Source: Cristatella mucedo (lineage: Eukaryota; Bryozoa; Phylactolaemata; Cristatellidae). Taken from it: a DNA stretch of 64,000 nucleotides. The DNA is taken from assembly GCA_009760855.2 (NCBI GenBank), contig WPIO01000013.1:1016001-1080000 (forward strand), read 5' to 3'. Under the pieces are notes generated by a model. The model was not told where the DNA came from. It worked only from the letters and a program-made list of their open reading frames with translations, and ran no database searches. This document shows positions 1 to 29,640 of this stretch, piece by piece. Position 1 is the stretch's first letter, and each line of letters starts with the position of its first letter. Position numbers and translations under genes: made by a program.

Positions 1-154
1 GCTTGCGCTTGCGCCATCCACGCGCTCGACGAGTGAGCCGAGCGGCTGCTCTCGCGAGCGCTGCTTCGCTCGACAGCGGCGGTGGTGCCATGTCAATCAG
101 CTCGTGGACAGCGGCTCAACAGAGGGCTCGTCGGCGCTCAGCGCGACATTTCGG

Positions 155-250
155 CATCTTTTTTATAATTCATTTGCATAGCACCCAAAGAGAACTTAAT
201 CTCTGCTCAGGCACTTCACATGTGCCTCAGGACTGCTCGAGCCGACGACC
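155..250 (-). repeat. SINE-2 tail fragment
   Basis: This is the reverse complement of the tail shared by this window's SINEs and LINEs. It has the arm AGAGATTAAGTTCTCT and a GCGCC/GGGTGC stem, followed by TATGCAAATGAATTATA. It is inside an ASNSD1 intron. Confidence 0.75.
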
Positions 251-268
251 CTTCTTGACGTGGCTTAC

Positions 269-9702
<9,434 letters not shown>

Positions 9703-9895
9703 GTTGCAATGTCCCTATAGATTATATCGAGGACACCCGCCATGCGGCAACATGGCCGCCCCTGACCTTGGCCAGCGAATCAGAGCGCAACGTTCCTGCT
9801 GCTAGACGCGAGCCAAGACGCTAGCCTATCGGAGCGCAGCGTTCATGAACGGCGGACGACAGGAATTCCGGCACGAGTTAACGTCTGACTTGGGT
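9703..9895. promoter_or_regulatory. ASNSD1 5' flank with cDNA-adapter-like sequence
   Basis: This is GC-rich upstream sequence of ASNSD1. It contains GCCAATC-like CCAGCGAATCAGAG, ATGGCGGC-type motifs and no other frame. GAATTCCGGCACGAG is at 9863-9877. It is a promoter by position only; I see no clear TATA box. Confidence 0.35.
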
Positions 9896-10054
9896 TAATT
9901 AAGAACTACAAGTAGCTGTGTATAGCTGCGTACGAGTGTCTCGAAAACGCGATTGGTATTCCTCCGAAGTATCTTTTATCGTAAACTCTCGCCCCGTCCA
10001 GGCTCCCACCTCACGAGCTCTCTCGCCTTCCGAGCTCTTGCTCAAACTTTGCAT

Positions 10055-11635
10055 GCCCATTACGTAATGTAATGTAACGTATCTCCGTCGGTAACTCCAC
10101 GAAGCCGCTGAGACCATGTGGGTGTTACGCAAGAGGGTTTGTGTAGCGCACTCACAGCCTAAGTGGCTTTCTGTATGCATTCGGTAGCCAACAGAATTCA
10201 TCTCACGCAACAAAGAGAAAGTGGGAAGCATAGCAGCAGAGTCAGAAGAGCAGTTGAGTTAGTTGTCGTTTGGTTCGCACAGAACGCTGGCACAGGACCA
10301 ACACGAACAGTGTATTATACTACTCACAGAGCAGAGGGGAGCACGACTTACTTCGCCCCTCTCTCCCACTCGAGTCCCCTCCTCCTCGACCACGGCTGTG
10401 CATTGGCCGACCCCGATGGTGAATCCACCATCTGTTCACCAGCGGGTTACCGGCTTGTGCCCACGCCTCATTAGAGGCGGACCACAGCTGTGCACAGACC
10501 CCTCTCGATGATGCTCCCAACAGCTGTTTAGGAAAGGAGCGGTGTCGGCCTGCATATAATCAAACCACCGTAGTAAGTTAAGTGGAAGTAACTGCTCAGC
10601 ACCGCTGAAAAAGAGTATCCATAGTCGGCAGCTGGAGATTAGTTGTCGTTGCGTAAGAATTTTTGAAGCGAGTTCCAAAGTCTAGGACCTGCGGAGCTAA
10701 AGCCTCTGTCGCCAAAGGTCTTTAAGCGAAGGAATGAAACAGCTAATTGTTTGTTCATACAGGACCTGAGAGCGCGAACAGGCTGAAACTGGTGCAACAG
10801 TTCAGCTAGGTGCGAAGGAGCCAAGCCGTGGCGGGGCCTTGTCGGGCAGTGTACGAAATTTGCTCTGCATCCGTTGATCAACCGGCAGCCATCCTAGCTC
10901 TTTTTGCAAAGGAGACACGTGGTTAAACCTCTGGGACCTGAAAACCAGCCTTATATTCGTAGCCAGTTGTAGTTGGGTAGCCCAGCCGAAAAGGAATTAC
11001 AGTAATAAAGCTGAGACAGAACTAAGGAGCTAGTTTAATTTTTGCAAGCCAACGTGGAAGACAACTCCTAATCTTGGATAAGGATCGAATGCGATGGCTA
11101 GTTGTAAGAGCAGTCTTCTGGATGAAGCTTTTAAAATTCAGGCGGCTGTCGAAAACGACACCTAACTTTCGAGCACGTGGTGACGGTCGCACAACAGCAT
11201 CGTCTATTAGACGAGCAAAGCCTTTTAATCCAGCCACACGCTTAGGGTGTCCCATGAGCAGCAGCTCGGTTTTATCGTCATTTAGTTTCAAGAAGTTTTT
11301 CCGACATCCATGATCGAATGTCGGCAAGGCAAGCATTCAATTTATCAGTTGCTGCAGCAGACTACGACGGTTTGTATGACAAATGCAGCTGAGTATCGTC
11401 AGCATAAACATGACATCCTATTCCACGGGCCTTAATCACTTTTCTCAGAGGTTGAGTATAAATGGAGGACAGCAATAAACAGAGGACGGACCCTTGAGAG
11501 ACTCCACAGGTGACCCATCTCGCGTGTGAGACCTGACCCCCACATGACACGGTTTTAACACGAACAGACAAGTGCGATTTAAACCACGCCAGTGCCGCGT
11601 CTGCCAGACCGATACATTGTTTCGTAATCTAAACC
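10055..11635 (-). mobile_element. LINE-B copy, 5' truncated, with internal insertion
   Basis: On the minus strand, from 11630, there is the reverse transcriptase motif region: [20 protein letters not shown], then YADDTQLHLSY. Next comes KLNDDKTELLLMGHPKR with LGVVFDSRLNF, then [16 protein letters not shown] and the 3' UTR to about 10055. YADD is the reverse transcriptase active site. A foreign block of about 310 bp (10255-10565) splits the 3' part. Several frames are broken. It lies between ASNSD1 and DCAF15. Confidence 0.88.
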
Positions 11636-11639
11636 TGGG

Positions 11640-12648
11640 GGAATGGGCTCTCTAATGGGCCAAAAGCACAACGCTCACAGTCCGCAACGTCAATCGCGGT
11701 CGTGTTCTGGACGCCTCCACAATTGGCGGCAAATTCTATGGCACCGTTTTCCTTATACCGCACATCGCTCTCGCCTCTAAGGACGGTGACTCCCCATTCG
11801 AGTGACGAAGGCGACAAATTCCCATCCTTCGCCGAGACAATAAAACAATCGCAAGATTAGACGGTCAAATGCTTTGGAGTCTTTCTTGGGGAGGATTTTT
11901 TCCGCTCATGGGCAACTCCAGGTGGCCGCTTCACGCCGGGTCAATCATCTGGATACAATTGGCTTCTTGCTCAAGTGCTGTTCACATTCTACAGCGACAA
12001 AAAACGTAGGGTACCGACAGGTAATAGGCGTATAAATGTATGTACAGTATGCATCTCTACTACGGTTTGATTCAGCAAAGCGAGTATATAGGCTCACTCG
12101 TAGAGAGACAAGCGCGCGTACACTGCACGCCAGTGACATTACCTAGTTACCCCCCTACTTGTTTTCGCTATGCTCCCGCAAATAGCACCGCCATATTTAG
12201 TCGAGTGCAGCATATGCGCGCGAATTTTTCGCGGGTACAAGATAATCGATTTGAAAATTAAAGGCCGTGCTTATGAGAATGTAGCTGTGCAAAGGCTCAG
12301 CCGCAATGCAATGAACAGCCGCTAAGACGGACTGTTCCGTCAGGCTCTTAATTTGTATCTGTTGCTCTGGTAAATAATCTCCACTACGCTAACAGGAGTA
12401 ATTAAATAACGCCGCCTGTTCCCCAAAGCTTCTTAACTCTACGTACCTTTCTCTGTTCGATTTCCTGCGGCGTGCTCGGTCAGACAAAGAATTACTGCCG
12501 AAATATGTATTCGCGATTCATTAATTATAATGACCAGGCGCCGGCTGCTTCGTCAGCCGCGTTTAGGCGGCATGTAGCCTAGTCGTATAATATAGTCATT
12601 TCGCTACGCTCTAGGCACTGGCAGGCCAGGAGCTGTGAGCTCAAAGCT
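11640..12648. other. Intergenic DNA, no gene seen
   Basis: This is single-copy-looking, AT-richer DNA between a LINE and the DCAF15 upstream region. Only short frames occur. I recognise no repeats or genes. Confidence 0.4.
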
Positions 12649-12888
12649 ATGAGCCAGGTGAGAGTGGCGTCGTCCGAGGCTGAGAGCGGCGTCGATCAGC
12701 GGCGGCAGTGGCAGCGGCGCTCCGAGGGAGAGTTGATGTACGTCGTGGCTAATGCTGCGCGCGCCTGTAACCCCGCGTCGCCGTCGAATACGCTACTCCG
12801 CGATACGAGGGGATACGAGAAGAGTGTGCTCATTTTTTACCTGGACGGCGGCACATCCGACGCGTCAGCGCTGCTGAACATCAAGGAC
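12649..12888 (+). other. GC-rich open stretch split by a LINE
   Basis: An open frame starting MSQVRV reaches the LINE insertion at 12889. It would continue after the insertion (13549 onward) to a stop near 13624 if the LINE and one target-site copy are removed, giving about 105 codons. The composition resembles first exons or a CpG-rich promoter. It may be a short gene, a 5' exon or the promoter of DCAF15. I recognise no domain. Confidence 0.3.
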
Positions 12889-13556
12889 GCGTCTCGGTTA
12901 GGTTACTGTAATTCCTTTTCGACCGGGCTACCGAAAAAAGCAGCTAGGTCACTCACTGTAGCTGGCTGTGGATATGGCTGCAAGGCTAGTTGCAAACTCC
13001 AGAGGTTTGACCTTGCGTCTCCTTTGGGGAAAGAGCTTGAATGGCTGCCGTATGATCAACGGATACAGAGCAAAGTAATTCTCATGCTGATCGACAAGGC
13101 CCGCCACGGCTCGGCTCCTCCGTACCTAGCCGAACTGCTGAACCTGTTTCAGCCTCCTCGTGCTCTCAGGTCCTGAATGGTCAATACATTAGCTGTCCCA
13201 TTCTCCCGCTTAAAGATCGTTGGCGACAGAGGCTTTTGCTCTGCAGGACCTCGATTGTGGAACTCACATCCACAATTCTTATGCAACGGCAACTACTCTA
13301 ATGCTGCCGATTACGGCACATCCTTTCCAGCGGTGCCGAGCAGCTAGTTCCATGTTACTCATTACCTTAATTGCTTTCCTCACTCAGCTATGCTTCTCAC
13401 TTTCTCTTTGTTGCTAGAAATGAATTCCGTTGCCTAACGAATGCGTAACCAAAGCCACCTAGGCTGTGAGTACGCTATACAAAACTCTTTAGCGTAACAT
13501 CCGCATAGTTTGTGAAGTTTCGTGGAGTTACAGCCGGATATACCAATGTCAAGGAC
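12881..13556 (+). mobile_element. LINE-B 3' fragment with 8-bp target-site duplication
   Basis: The element runs from GTCTCGG, in the region coding GYCNSFSTGLPKKAAR, to GGAGTTACAGCCGGATATA. It encodes RFDLASPLGKELEWLPYDQR and [17 protein letters not shown], then a stop and the 3' UTR. TCAAGGAC stands at both ends (12881-12888 and 13549-13556), which marks the insertion site. Confidence 0.85.
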
Positions 13557-13760
13557 CTGGGAGGGTGTTCCGGCGGTCGCGCCAGTTCGTATCCGGCCGT
13601 CGCGAGTACTCGGCGTGTTATATTATAGTAATTTCTGCTTTATCTCTAATATATACTAGTTCCCAGGAAGGTCCGCTTCGTGATCTGGTTACGGCGACTC
13701 GCCAAGCCGGTCGCTGCAGCTGTATCTCCCGCCGAGCGGGAGATTCAACGTCGCGGTAGC

Positions 13761-23279
<9,519 letters not shown>

Positions 23280-24453
23280 GTAAGGCACCGAGTCATTCCC
23301 AAATGATGGCCGCTACTATCTGCAGTGATGGCCTGACTCTTTTGGTTTCCTCTTTAATGACCGCATCGACGGCGGAGTGACAGGCATCGAAGTTCCTTTA
23401 TGAGGGCATTGTGGGTGTGTAGGATCTGTAGGTGATCCAAGCAGTTGCTGTGATGAGCTGAAATGTATGTGAGATGGTCTTTGTGCCACACGTCTTCAAA
23501 CTGGCAGCATGTCAATGCATTTTTTTCTGCTTTACGGCAGACTCGGCCAGCCTGCATCTATAAGTCGAACGAAAGCTGACTGACCTTGACCAATGCCGCT
23601 TGCGGGCCTGCTCGAGAAATGTCTACCCAGTGTGCCAATAGCGCAGATGGCCGCGATGACCCAGTGGCAGTGGCCGCGTGGAAGCCGGTCGATATGATTA
23701 GTTGAGAATTAGACTGGCGGGCGTTTAAGCAGCTTCGATATTGATGTATCGCGAAGCACACACGTGGACATTTAATGTATATATGGTCTGCAACTACTTC
23801 GCATTTAGTCTTGTAAGTCTATGGTTGAAGCAGTAGGCAGCCCTCGGCTTGTGCAGCCTGCTTGGCCTTGTCGGTCATGCATGTATTAGAGAGGGATGTA
23901 ATTGTACAAATGCACAAGCCAACTAGTTTTGCTCGACCGCCGTGCACAGCTCGTGCTGCAAAACTCGACGCACGACGATCACCACATGGCCATCATGATT
24001 CTATCGGTAGTTTGCACCAGCAGCTGCCCCCCATCGTCAAACTGAAGTGTTATTAGCTTCCGTGGTGTGGATGTCTCATCTTTCGAGAAAAGCAAATCCA
24101 GTGGTCACCTATAGGAAGAAGTCAGGAGATTGATGTGTCGAGTATGTGTCGCCAGATATAGTATCTCTCTGATATTTGCTTTTTTTGGTAGCCTTTCTTA
24201 ACTCCACTCCAGTGAAAATGCTTCCTTTTCGTGTATGGGTGCATGTGTATGTGTGTGTATATGTATTTCATTTGTCTAACATTCTTAGACAATAAATCTC
24301 TATATATTGACAGAGTCACAGCATGTTTTGCCACTTCTAGCTAAGCACCTGTTGACCTGCTGCTAGTGATCATGTGTAGGATATGTATCTATAAGTCTGC
24401 AGGAATCTTACTCACTCACTACATCCATGCAATCTCACTCAATAACTTATTCA

Positions 24454-24532
<79 letters not shown>

Positions 24533-25125
24533 CTCTTATTGTGTCTGTCTATTGATGTATTGCTGGCTCTCAAATTGGCCTGTGTAAGTCAATAAGCAAA
24601 AACGAATTGAGCGACCAGCACCCCATTTTTATATTCCATGCACAGTCCTGTGTCTGGTGATAATTTTAATGACAGTGCTGCTTTCTCGGCCCATCTGTGC
24701 GGACAGTACGGCCGTGTCAGCCAATCTCAGGTCACATGACCACCAGGTGGAACCTGTGTAAGAGAAGGGTAGCTGCATGGAGGCCGATGATGACTTAGCA
24801 AACCGCAAATTGATATTGCCATGGATGAAACTGTCTCCCAGAGTGGCTCATTCCACACAGGCATCAAGCGCCTAGCAGATGCATCGAGGCGCTCATCCGC
24901 TCGCCGACCGTGCACACTGGTGTGTTTTGGCGTGCATACGAGTCGGTGTTTAATAGTCGATGCACCTTTCTAGGTTAAAGTAGGATAGTGCCACTTTCGA
25001 TCTTTCACGCGATCGTGAAGGCAGTTGCTGGGGATGGAGGCTTTAGCAGCTGCATTTGTGCTAGTCATGCACGTCGAAAATTGCCGTGACAGGCAGTAGC
25101 ATTTGCTGCGACTGCTCGATTTGAT
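23280..25125. other. Intron or intergenic DNA downstream of DCAF15 exon 8
   Basis: No exon is recognised with confidence and frames are short. A (CT)n microsatellite occupies 24456-24529. Confidence 0.4.
24456..24529. repeat. (CT)n microsatellite
   Basis: This is a pure CT run of about 37 units. Confidence 0.98.
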
Positions 25126-25157
25126 TGGCTTTTTCCTTCGTTTGCTGCCCTTGCAAG

Positions 25158-25275
25158 GTCAGGTGTTCTGTCATCGGCAAGGCTGTACTGTACAATTCTA
25201 GGTGTGCGAAGTTTCTTACAGCGTCATCGCACAAATCAACATCGTCTATCGACTTCGATCACTCGGAGCTCGCGC
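25158..25275 (+). CDS. Possible further DCAF15 exons (two pieces)
   Basis: Segments 25158-25201 and 25222-25275 have acceptor and donor signals (GCAAG..GTGTGC; CTTACAG..GTAAGT). They join to exon 8 in matching phases, reading VRCSVIGKAVLYNS and VIAQINIVYRLRSLGAR. The family has VLINIGLLLLAF here, so the match is suggestive only. A following open frame (25326-25679) could hold the C-terminus, but I could not connect it in phase. Confidence 0.3.
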
Positions 25276-25860
25276 GTAAGTGGCTCGCGCGTCGTCGCAT
25301 CGATCGGCAGTGACTTGATGCTGCCGTGCGTGTCTGCCTCGGTGCTGAGGAATCTTTTCATGCAGCAGTCGCACACACGCACGTACACAGACCAGGTCGA
25401 GCAAAAACGGCGTTCGGCCGATCCGCCAGCCGGATTTACGTATTAGCAGCGCTAAACACCCGAGGAGGTATCGCAGTGCTTGCAAGAGAGAGGAGAAGAG
25501 CCCGGCACATCGTTTCGCAAAGTATGGTTGTAGCCGTTTCATCTGGTGGTGCAGGCGCTCCTCCACACCCGGTCGGTGGGGAGCTTAGCAACGACCTGCT
25601 TGGCGCTCCTTGCACAGCGAGCGAGACGATCGATTCGCGAGTGGTCTCGAGTGGTGGCTCGGGTGCGACGGCGGCCTAGGGGGCGCGCACCACTGCCGCT
25701 CAGCGGCGGAGGCGGCCCGACAGCGATTTGCGGCGAGGATTCGCGGCTGGCGTCGCGATGTCGTCTCTCTTTGCCCTCTCTTCTTTCATCACCTCGTCTT
25801 GAGCTGGCACGACGAGTCAGAGGGCAGCTGCACCTCCGCATTCTCGATGCGCGAGGCTCG

Positions 25861-27423
25861 TTACGGTGCAGCCGACGTGCCTGTTTCCGCTGCCGTGGTG
25901 GTCTCAGCCACCGCCATTGCTGCCTCGGCAGACTTTGAGCCAGGGGATACCCCGTACTCGTCAAGTGCGTCCACGCCGGCGGCAGCATCGGCACACGGCG
26001 TGGCGAGCCGGTAGTCGGCCAGCTGCCGCAGGCCGTGCAGGTGCACGAACACGGCGGCGACGGAGAGCGCGTGCAGCCACTGATGGCTGTGCCCGACTAG
26101 GTCGAAGCGGCCCGGCAGCCAGCGCTCGGGCACGCGAGCCGCATACACGGCGGCGCCGCCGATGTACAGCGCGGCCGTGAGCAGCAGCCAGCCGAGCGAC
26201 AGGCGGCGGAACGCGAGCGCCGCGCCGTGCTCGGCGACCAGATGTGCCGCCGGCACGACGCCGCTCAGGCCGACGCCGATGAACGAGGCGGCGCGCACGG
26301 CGCGATAGCGAGGCTCGAGGAAGCGGTCGCACGTGTAGAAGGCGGGCGCGACGGCGCCGAGCGCCACCGCAGCCGACAGATAGGCAACACGTGCCGCTCC
26401 GTCGCAGTAGAAGGCGTAGTAGAGCCAGGGCACAAACGAGCCGACCGTGAGCAGGGCGATGCCGCAGTAGTCGATCTTGTTAAGCGTGCGCGCCACCCAG
26501 CGCGACCGGCAGCGGAACGTGTGGAAGACGGTCGATGCGCCGAAGCATCCGCACGCAGTCAGCAGGAAGACGGCGAACACGGCGGCGTCTCGCGCCGTGC
26601 CTGGCAACGTGGTGGCGACGGCCGCCGCGCAGGCGCCCGCCGCCACGCTGCCGAGCGCGTGCGACCAGATGTTGCCCGTCTCCGTGTGCAGGCGGAGCGC
26701 AGAGCGAAGGCAGAGGGCGTACGAGTCGAGTGCGGGCCGGTGCCAGGCGACCAGGTACTCGTTGTCGTGCAGCCAATCGGGCAGCACGCTGCCCACGTAG
26801 GTGCGCCAGCGCGCCGGCTGGTCGAGCAGCAGAGGTCGCTTAGCACCGCTTGCGGCAGCAGGCGCCGCCGCCACGGCCGCCACCTGCATTGCTGCGGCCG
26901 AAGCCGGCGGTGGCGCTTCGCTCCGACGGCGCAGCCCATCGTCGCCTGGGACCGCCTTGCCGGCGAGCTTCGCTGGCCCGGGCCGTTCAATTTCCGGGCT
27001 TTTGTGAGCGCAGTCGCGCCCCTCTGCTTCCGGCTCCGCCTTCTCGGCTCCACCGCCGGTCGACGCCATCGCTAGAGCGGCCGCCCCGGCCCCAGCGACG
27101 CTGCTGCTGCTGAACTGAGGGCCGCTTCTCCCTCGGTAGCCGCGTCCTGTGCCTTCGCCCTCGACCGGCACCATTGCAACGTTCCGCCAATGTTCCGTCG
27201 CGAGTGATTCACTGCGCAGCCGCTCGGCCGAGTTTGTCAGAAACTCGAGCCGCACCTGATCGGGGTAGCATTGCTGCTGCTGCTGCTGCCATCGCTTGTC
27301 CTCCTCATCGCTTGATGCCGTCGTGGCCCCATCGTCGGCATCGACGTACGGCTCGGCAGCTGCTTGCTCTGCCGTCTCGTCGCGACCCTCGTTGCCAGCA
27401 GCAATGGTGACACCGTCTGCCAT
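25861..27423 (-). CDS. Adiponectin-receptor-like PAQR protein, single exon, 520 aa
   Basis: This is a seven-transmembrane receptor/hydrolase of the PAQR family, AdipoR branch. Residues 208-470 match: LPDWLHDNEYL (214-224), HTETGNIWSH (246-255), STVFHTF (297-303), NKIDYCGIALLTVGSFVPWLYY (315-336), GVGLSGVVPAAHL, AARVPERWLPGRFD and HSHQWLH (445-451). The zinc-site residues Ser297, His301, Asp318, His447 and His451 keep the exact AdipoR spacing (17 and 146 residues). The N-terminal 200 residues are low-complexity (poly-Q, Ala, acidic), much longer than in vertebrate AdipoR. The C-terminus is Ala/Thr-rich. The coding DNA is intronless and much more GC-rich than its surroundings. The ATG follows GCAGC with no in-frame start upstream. 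The family acts as a membrane ceramidase-like receptor; the ligand here is unknown. Confidence 0.95.
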   Translation of the reverse strand: MADGVTIAAGNEGRDETAEQAAAEPYVDADDGATTASSDEEDKRWQQQQQQCYPDQVRLEFLTNSAERLRSESLATEHWRNVAMVPVEGEGTGRGYRGRSGPQFSSSSVAGAGAAALAMASTGGGAEKAEPEAEGRDCAHKSPEIERPGPAKLAGKAVPGDDGLRRRSEAPPPASAAAMQVAAVAAAPAAASGAKRPLLLDQPARWRTYVGSVLPDWLHDNEYLVAWHRPALDSYALCLRSALRLHTETGNIWSHALGSVAAGACAAAVATTLPGTARDAAVFAVFLLTACGCFGASTVFHTFRCRSRWVARTLNKIDYCGIALLTVGSFVPWLYYAFYCDGAARVAYLSAAVALGAVAPAFYTCDRFLEPRYRAVRAASFIGVGLSGVVPAAHLVAEHGAALAFRRLSLGWLLLTAALYIGGAAVYAARVPERWLPGRFDLVGHSHQWLHALSVAAVFVHLHGLRQLADYRLATPCADAAAGVDALDEYGVSPGSKSAEAAMAVAETTTAAETGTSAAP

Positions 27424-27765
27424 GCTGCTTACTGTTTCCTCACAGCCACCGTCGCTGCTGTTGCTGCTGCTGTCGACCCTTCTGGTCGCACTCCTTGACA
27501 GCCCAAGTTAACGCCATCGTCGCTTGGCAGCATCGTCATAGCGATTACACCATCTGCTGCATTCTTTTTGCATTTTGAGCTGATTTGGCCAATCGCAGCG
27601 AGCGGGTCGTTTCAACAATGCAGCCAGTGCCGCCGTGCCGCGGCGCACTGCGGATTGCCTTCAGCCTATGCTGACTGAGCCACTTCGTGCGGCCTCTGCT
27701 CTGTGCTGAGGTTACTGGCCACGTGTCTCTTGGAGAGATTGTCAGCGGCTGCAGCTGCTTTGCAG
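27424..27765. promoter_or_regulatory. Upstream region of the PAQR gene, possibly bidirectional
   Basis: This is GC-rich DNA between the PAQR start codon and candidate plus-strand exons. A CCAAT motif (GGCCAATCGCAG, about 27590) and a CAG/CTG-rich stretch are visible. There is no open frame of note. Its role is inferred from position. Confidence 0.35.
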
Positions 27766-28232
27766 ATTGGTGAAGAGCGAGAGGCTTGCGCAGACAAGGG
27801 CGTCCGACTTGGTCAAGAAAAGCATTAAGTTTGCATGGAGTCTTGTCAGCGGTGAGTCTGCTGTAATGAAGATGTGCATCTATTTTGTGTCAACATCTGC
27901 TGGCGATGGCACCACCTTGAGCCTCTTGGCGCCTAGGGTCGCCCTATACTTTTGGTGCCATATGAGACCATTGTCAGTGAGATGTTGTGGACAGCTGACA
28001 CACACACACACATACACACACACACACACACAGCAGACACACACACACACACACTCTCACACACACACACACACACTCTCACACACACACACACGCACAC
28101 ACGCATAAACGCATACACACATAAACACACCCACTTCACCTCACTCTTCTCTCTCTCTCCCCCTCTCTCTCTCTCTCCTACAGGTGGTATTGATTCAAGT
28201 GATTGTGAACTTCAAAATATCACTTCTATTGT
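27766..28232 (+). CDS. Two candidate exons of an unidentified plus-strand gene
   Basis: 27766-27851 (after CTTTGCAG, before GTGAGT) encodes [20 protein letters not shown] and FAWSLVS. 28184-28232 (after CTCTCCTACAG, before GTAAGT) encodes [15 protein letters not shown]. They join in the same phase. I do not recognise the product. A (CA)n/(CT)n repeat fills the intron between them. Confidence 0.3.
27997..28177. repeat. (CA)n then (CT)n microsatellites
   Basis: This is a CA tract with CT and CATA interruptions (27997-28130), then a CT tract that also serves as the polypyrimidine tract of a candidate acceptor. Confidence 0.97.
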
Positions 28233-29330
28233 GTAAGTTCCTGGGGGTGTGGCCGCCAGTAATTCCAGCAGCCTACCTCGGGAACTCGAGAGTAGGAGGC
28301 TTCCATATTTGTCGATGCCTCTCCTATTTGTCGTTCACGGTGTGGTAGGTAGTTCGGTTGATCTTTGTTTCGAAGCCGGCTGCCTTGCCTAGCCTGTGAA
28401 TCCCTATTCTCACATTGCACATCATTCGTGTAAACTGCTAGCTGCCATTTGAAGTTAAACGTGCATTTTTTGCCGTATTGCGTTTTTGTCAGCAGTTTGC
28501 CAACTTATTTTTCCTATCGTCATTGGGAAATTCAACCTTGAATCACTTATTGGCTGAAGATGTTTTCGATAGATCGAGGGCTTGTATGGGTCTTTTGCAA
28601 AATCAAGTGTGTGCAATCAAGCATGTGAAAAAGGGCATGTTGCAATCGTGCAACCGTGCAAACTTACAATGTGGCTGTCGTAGGTCGAAAAGTTATAGGC
28701 AGCCAATGTCGATGTGGTCTAGATCATTTGATGATGTTTTCTCGAAGTATGGACTTGTGTAAAGTTGGTGGTTTGCATACCATGCTCACTTCAGGCTGCT
28801 TAAATAAGATGTGAGCAGTGACTGAAATCTTTTGCCAACTTACCAGTCTTACCGTCGGGGTCCACATAAGCAGTTGCCTAACCATTTCAGCAAATGCTAA
28901 TTGTGCTGCTTATAAAGGCTGTACTGTTAGCTTTAATTTTGTTGCTTTCCTTGCTCTATTTGCCTGCACGCTCAGCTGTACAATATTTGTTCTTACCTTC
29001 GTGCAAAAGACTTGTACTGAACTACTGATAGGCGATTTGGCTGAGCGACTTAATGGCTCTGTCAAAGTAAACTTTCTTTAGTGTAATGAGAAGCATATTT
29101 TAGAAAGGCGTTGTATTGGGCCGTTTGCCGGCAAAGGAGTGTATCGTCGTTATGACCTTGAGCCATTCTGTGATTGTCAAATAAGCGTGGTACTGGGTAC
29201 CATCTAGTATGCACCAGGTTCAGCTCCGTTATGCAATCTCCCTTAGTGCCTCTATGTGTCACGGAGCACAGTTCCTTTTATTTCAGCCTTCGGAAAGCGT
29301 TTCTAGTGATCTGTGTTGCTTATTCCAACG
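28233..29330. other. Stretch without a supported gene
   Basis: One AT-rich plus-strand frame (28478-28762) lacks recognisable motifs. I see nothing else here. Confidence 0.35.
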
Positions 29331-29337
29331 ATGTAGG

Positions 29338-29535
29338 TGCCGTGACCCGCCTGAGTGAAAGCGACTTTTCCGAGACTCGCGACAGCGTGTAAGTCTCTGA
29401 ACGCAATGCTGGCTGCACACACACACACTGGCTGGACTTCTTTTGCGCAGCGATGATGAAGAGCTCATGTCTCTGCTTCGTCGATCTGCGTCGCCACGGG
29501 CGCATTCTGCACCCGTAGCGAAGCAGCAGAAATGA
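29338..29535 (+). CDS. Two further candidate exons, unidentified
   Basis: 29338-29390 (after GATGTAG, before GTAAGT) encodes AVTRLSESDFSETRDSV. 29454-29535 (after TTTGCGCAG) encodes DDEELMSLLRRSASP and stops after KQQK. The two join in phase 2. An acidic/serine-rich C-terminus would fit a regulatory tail. The link to the exons at 27.8-28.2 kb needs an intermediate exon that I cannot find. Confidence 0.3.
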
Positions 29536-29640
29536 GCTCTTGCGCGAGCTGAGCTCGTGGCTTGACAGGATGCGTTCGCCAAAAGAAAAGGGAAGACTCG
29601 CGTTGACCTCTGCTGTCGTTGACCTCTGCAGCCGTTCATC

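Noticed and set aside
26227-27113. Large plus-strand Arg/Ala-rich frames
   Set aside because: These are GC-rich shadows of the PAQR gene on the opposite strand.
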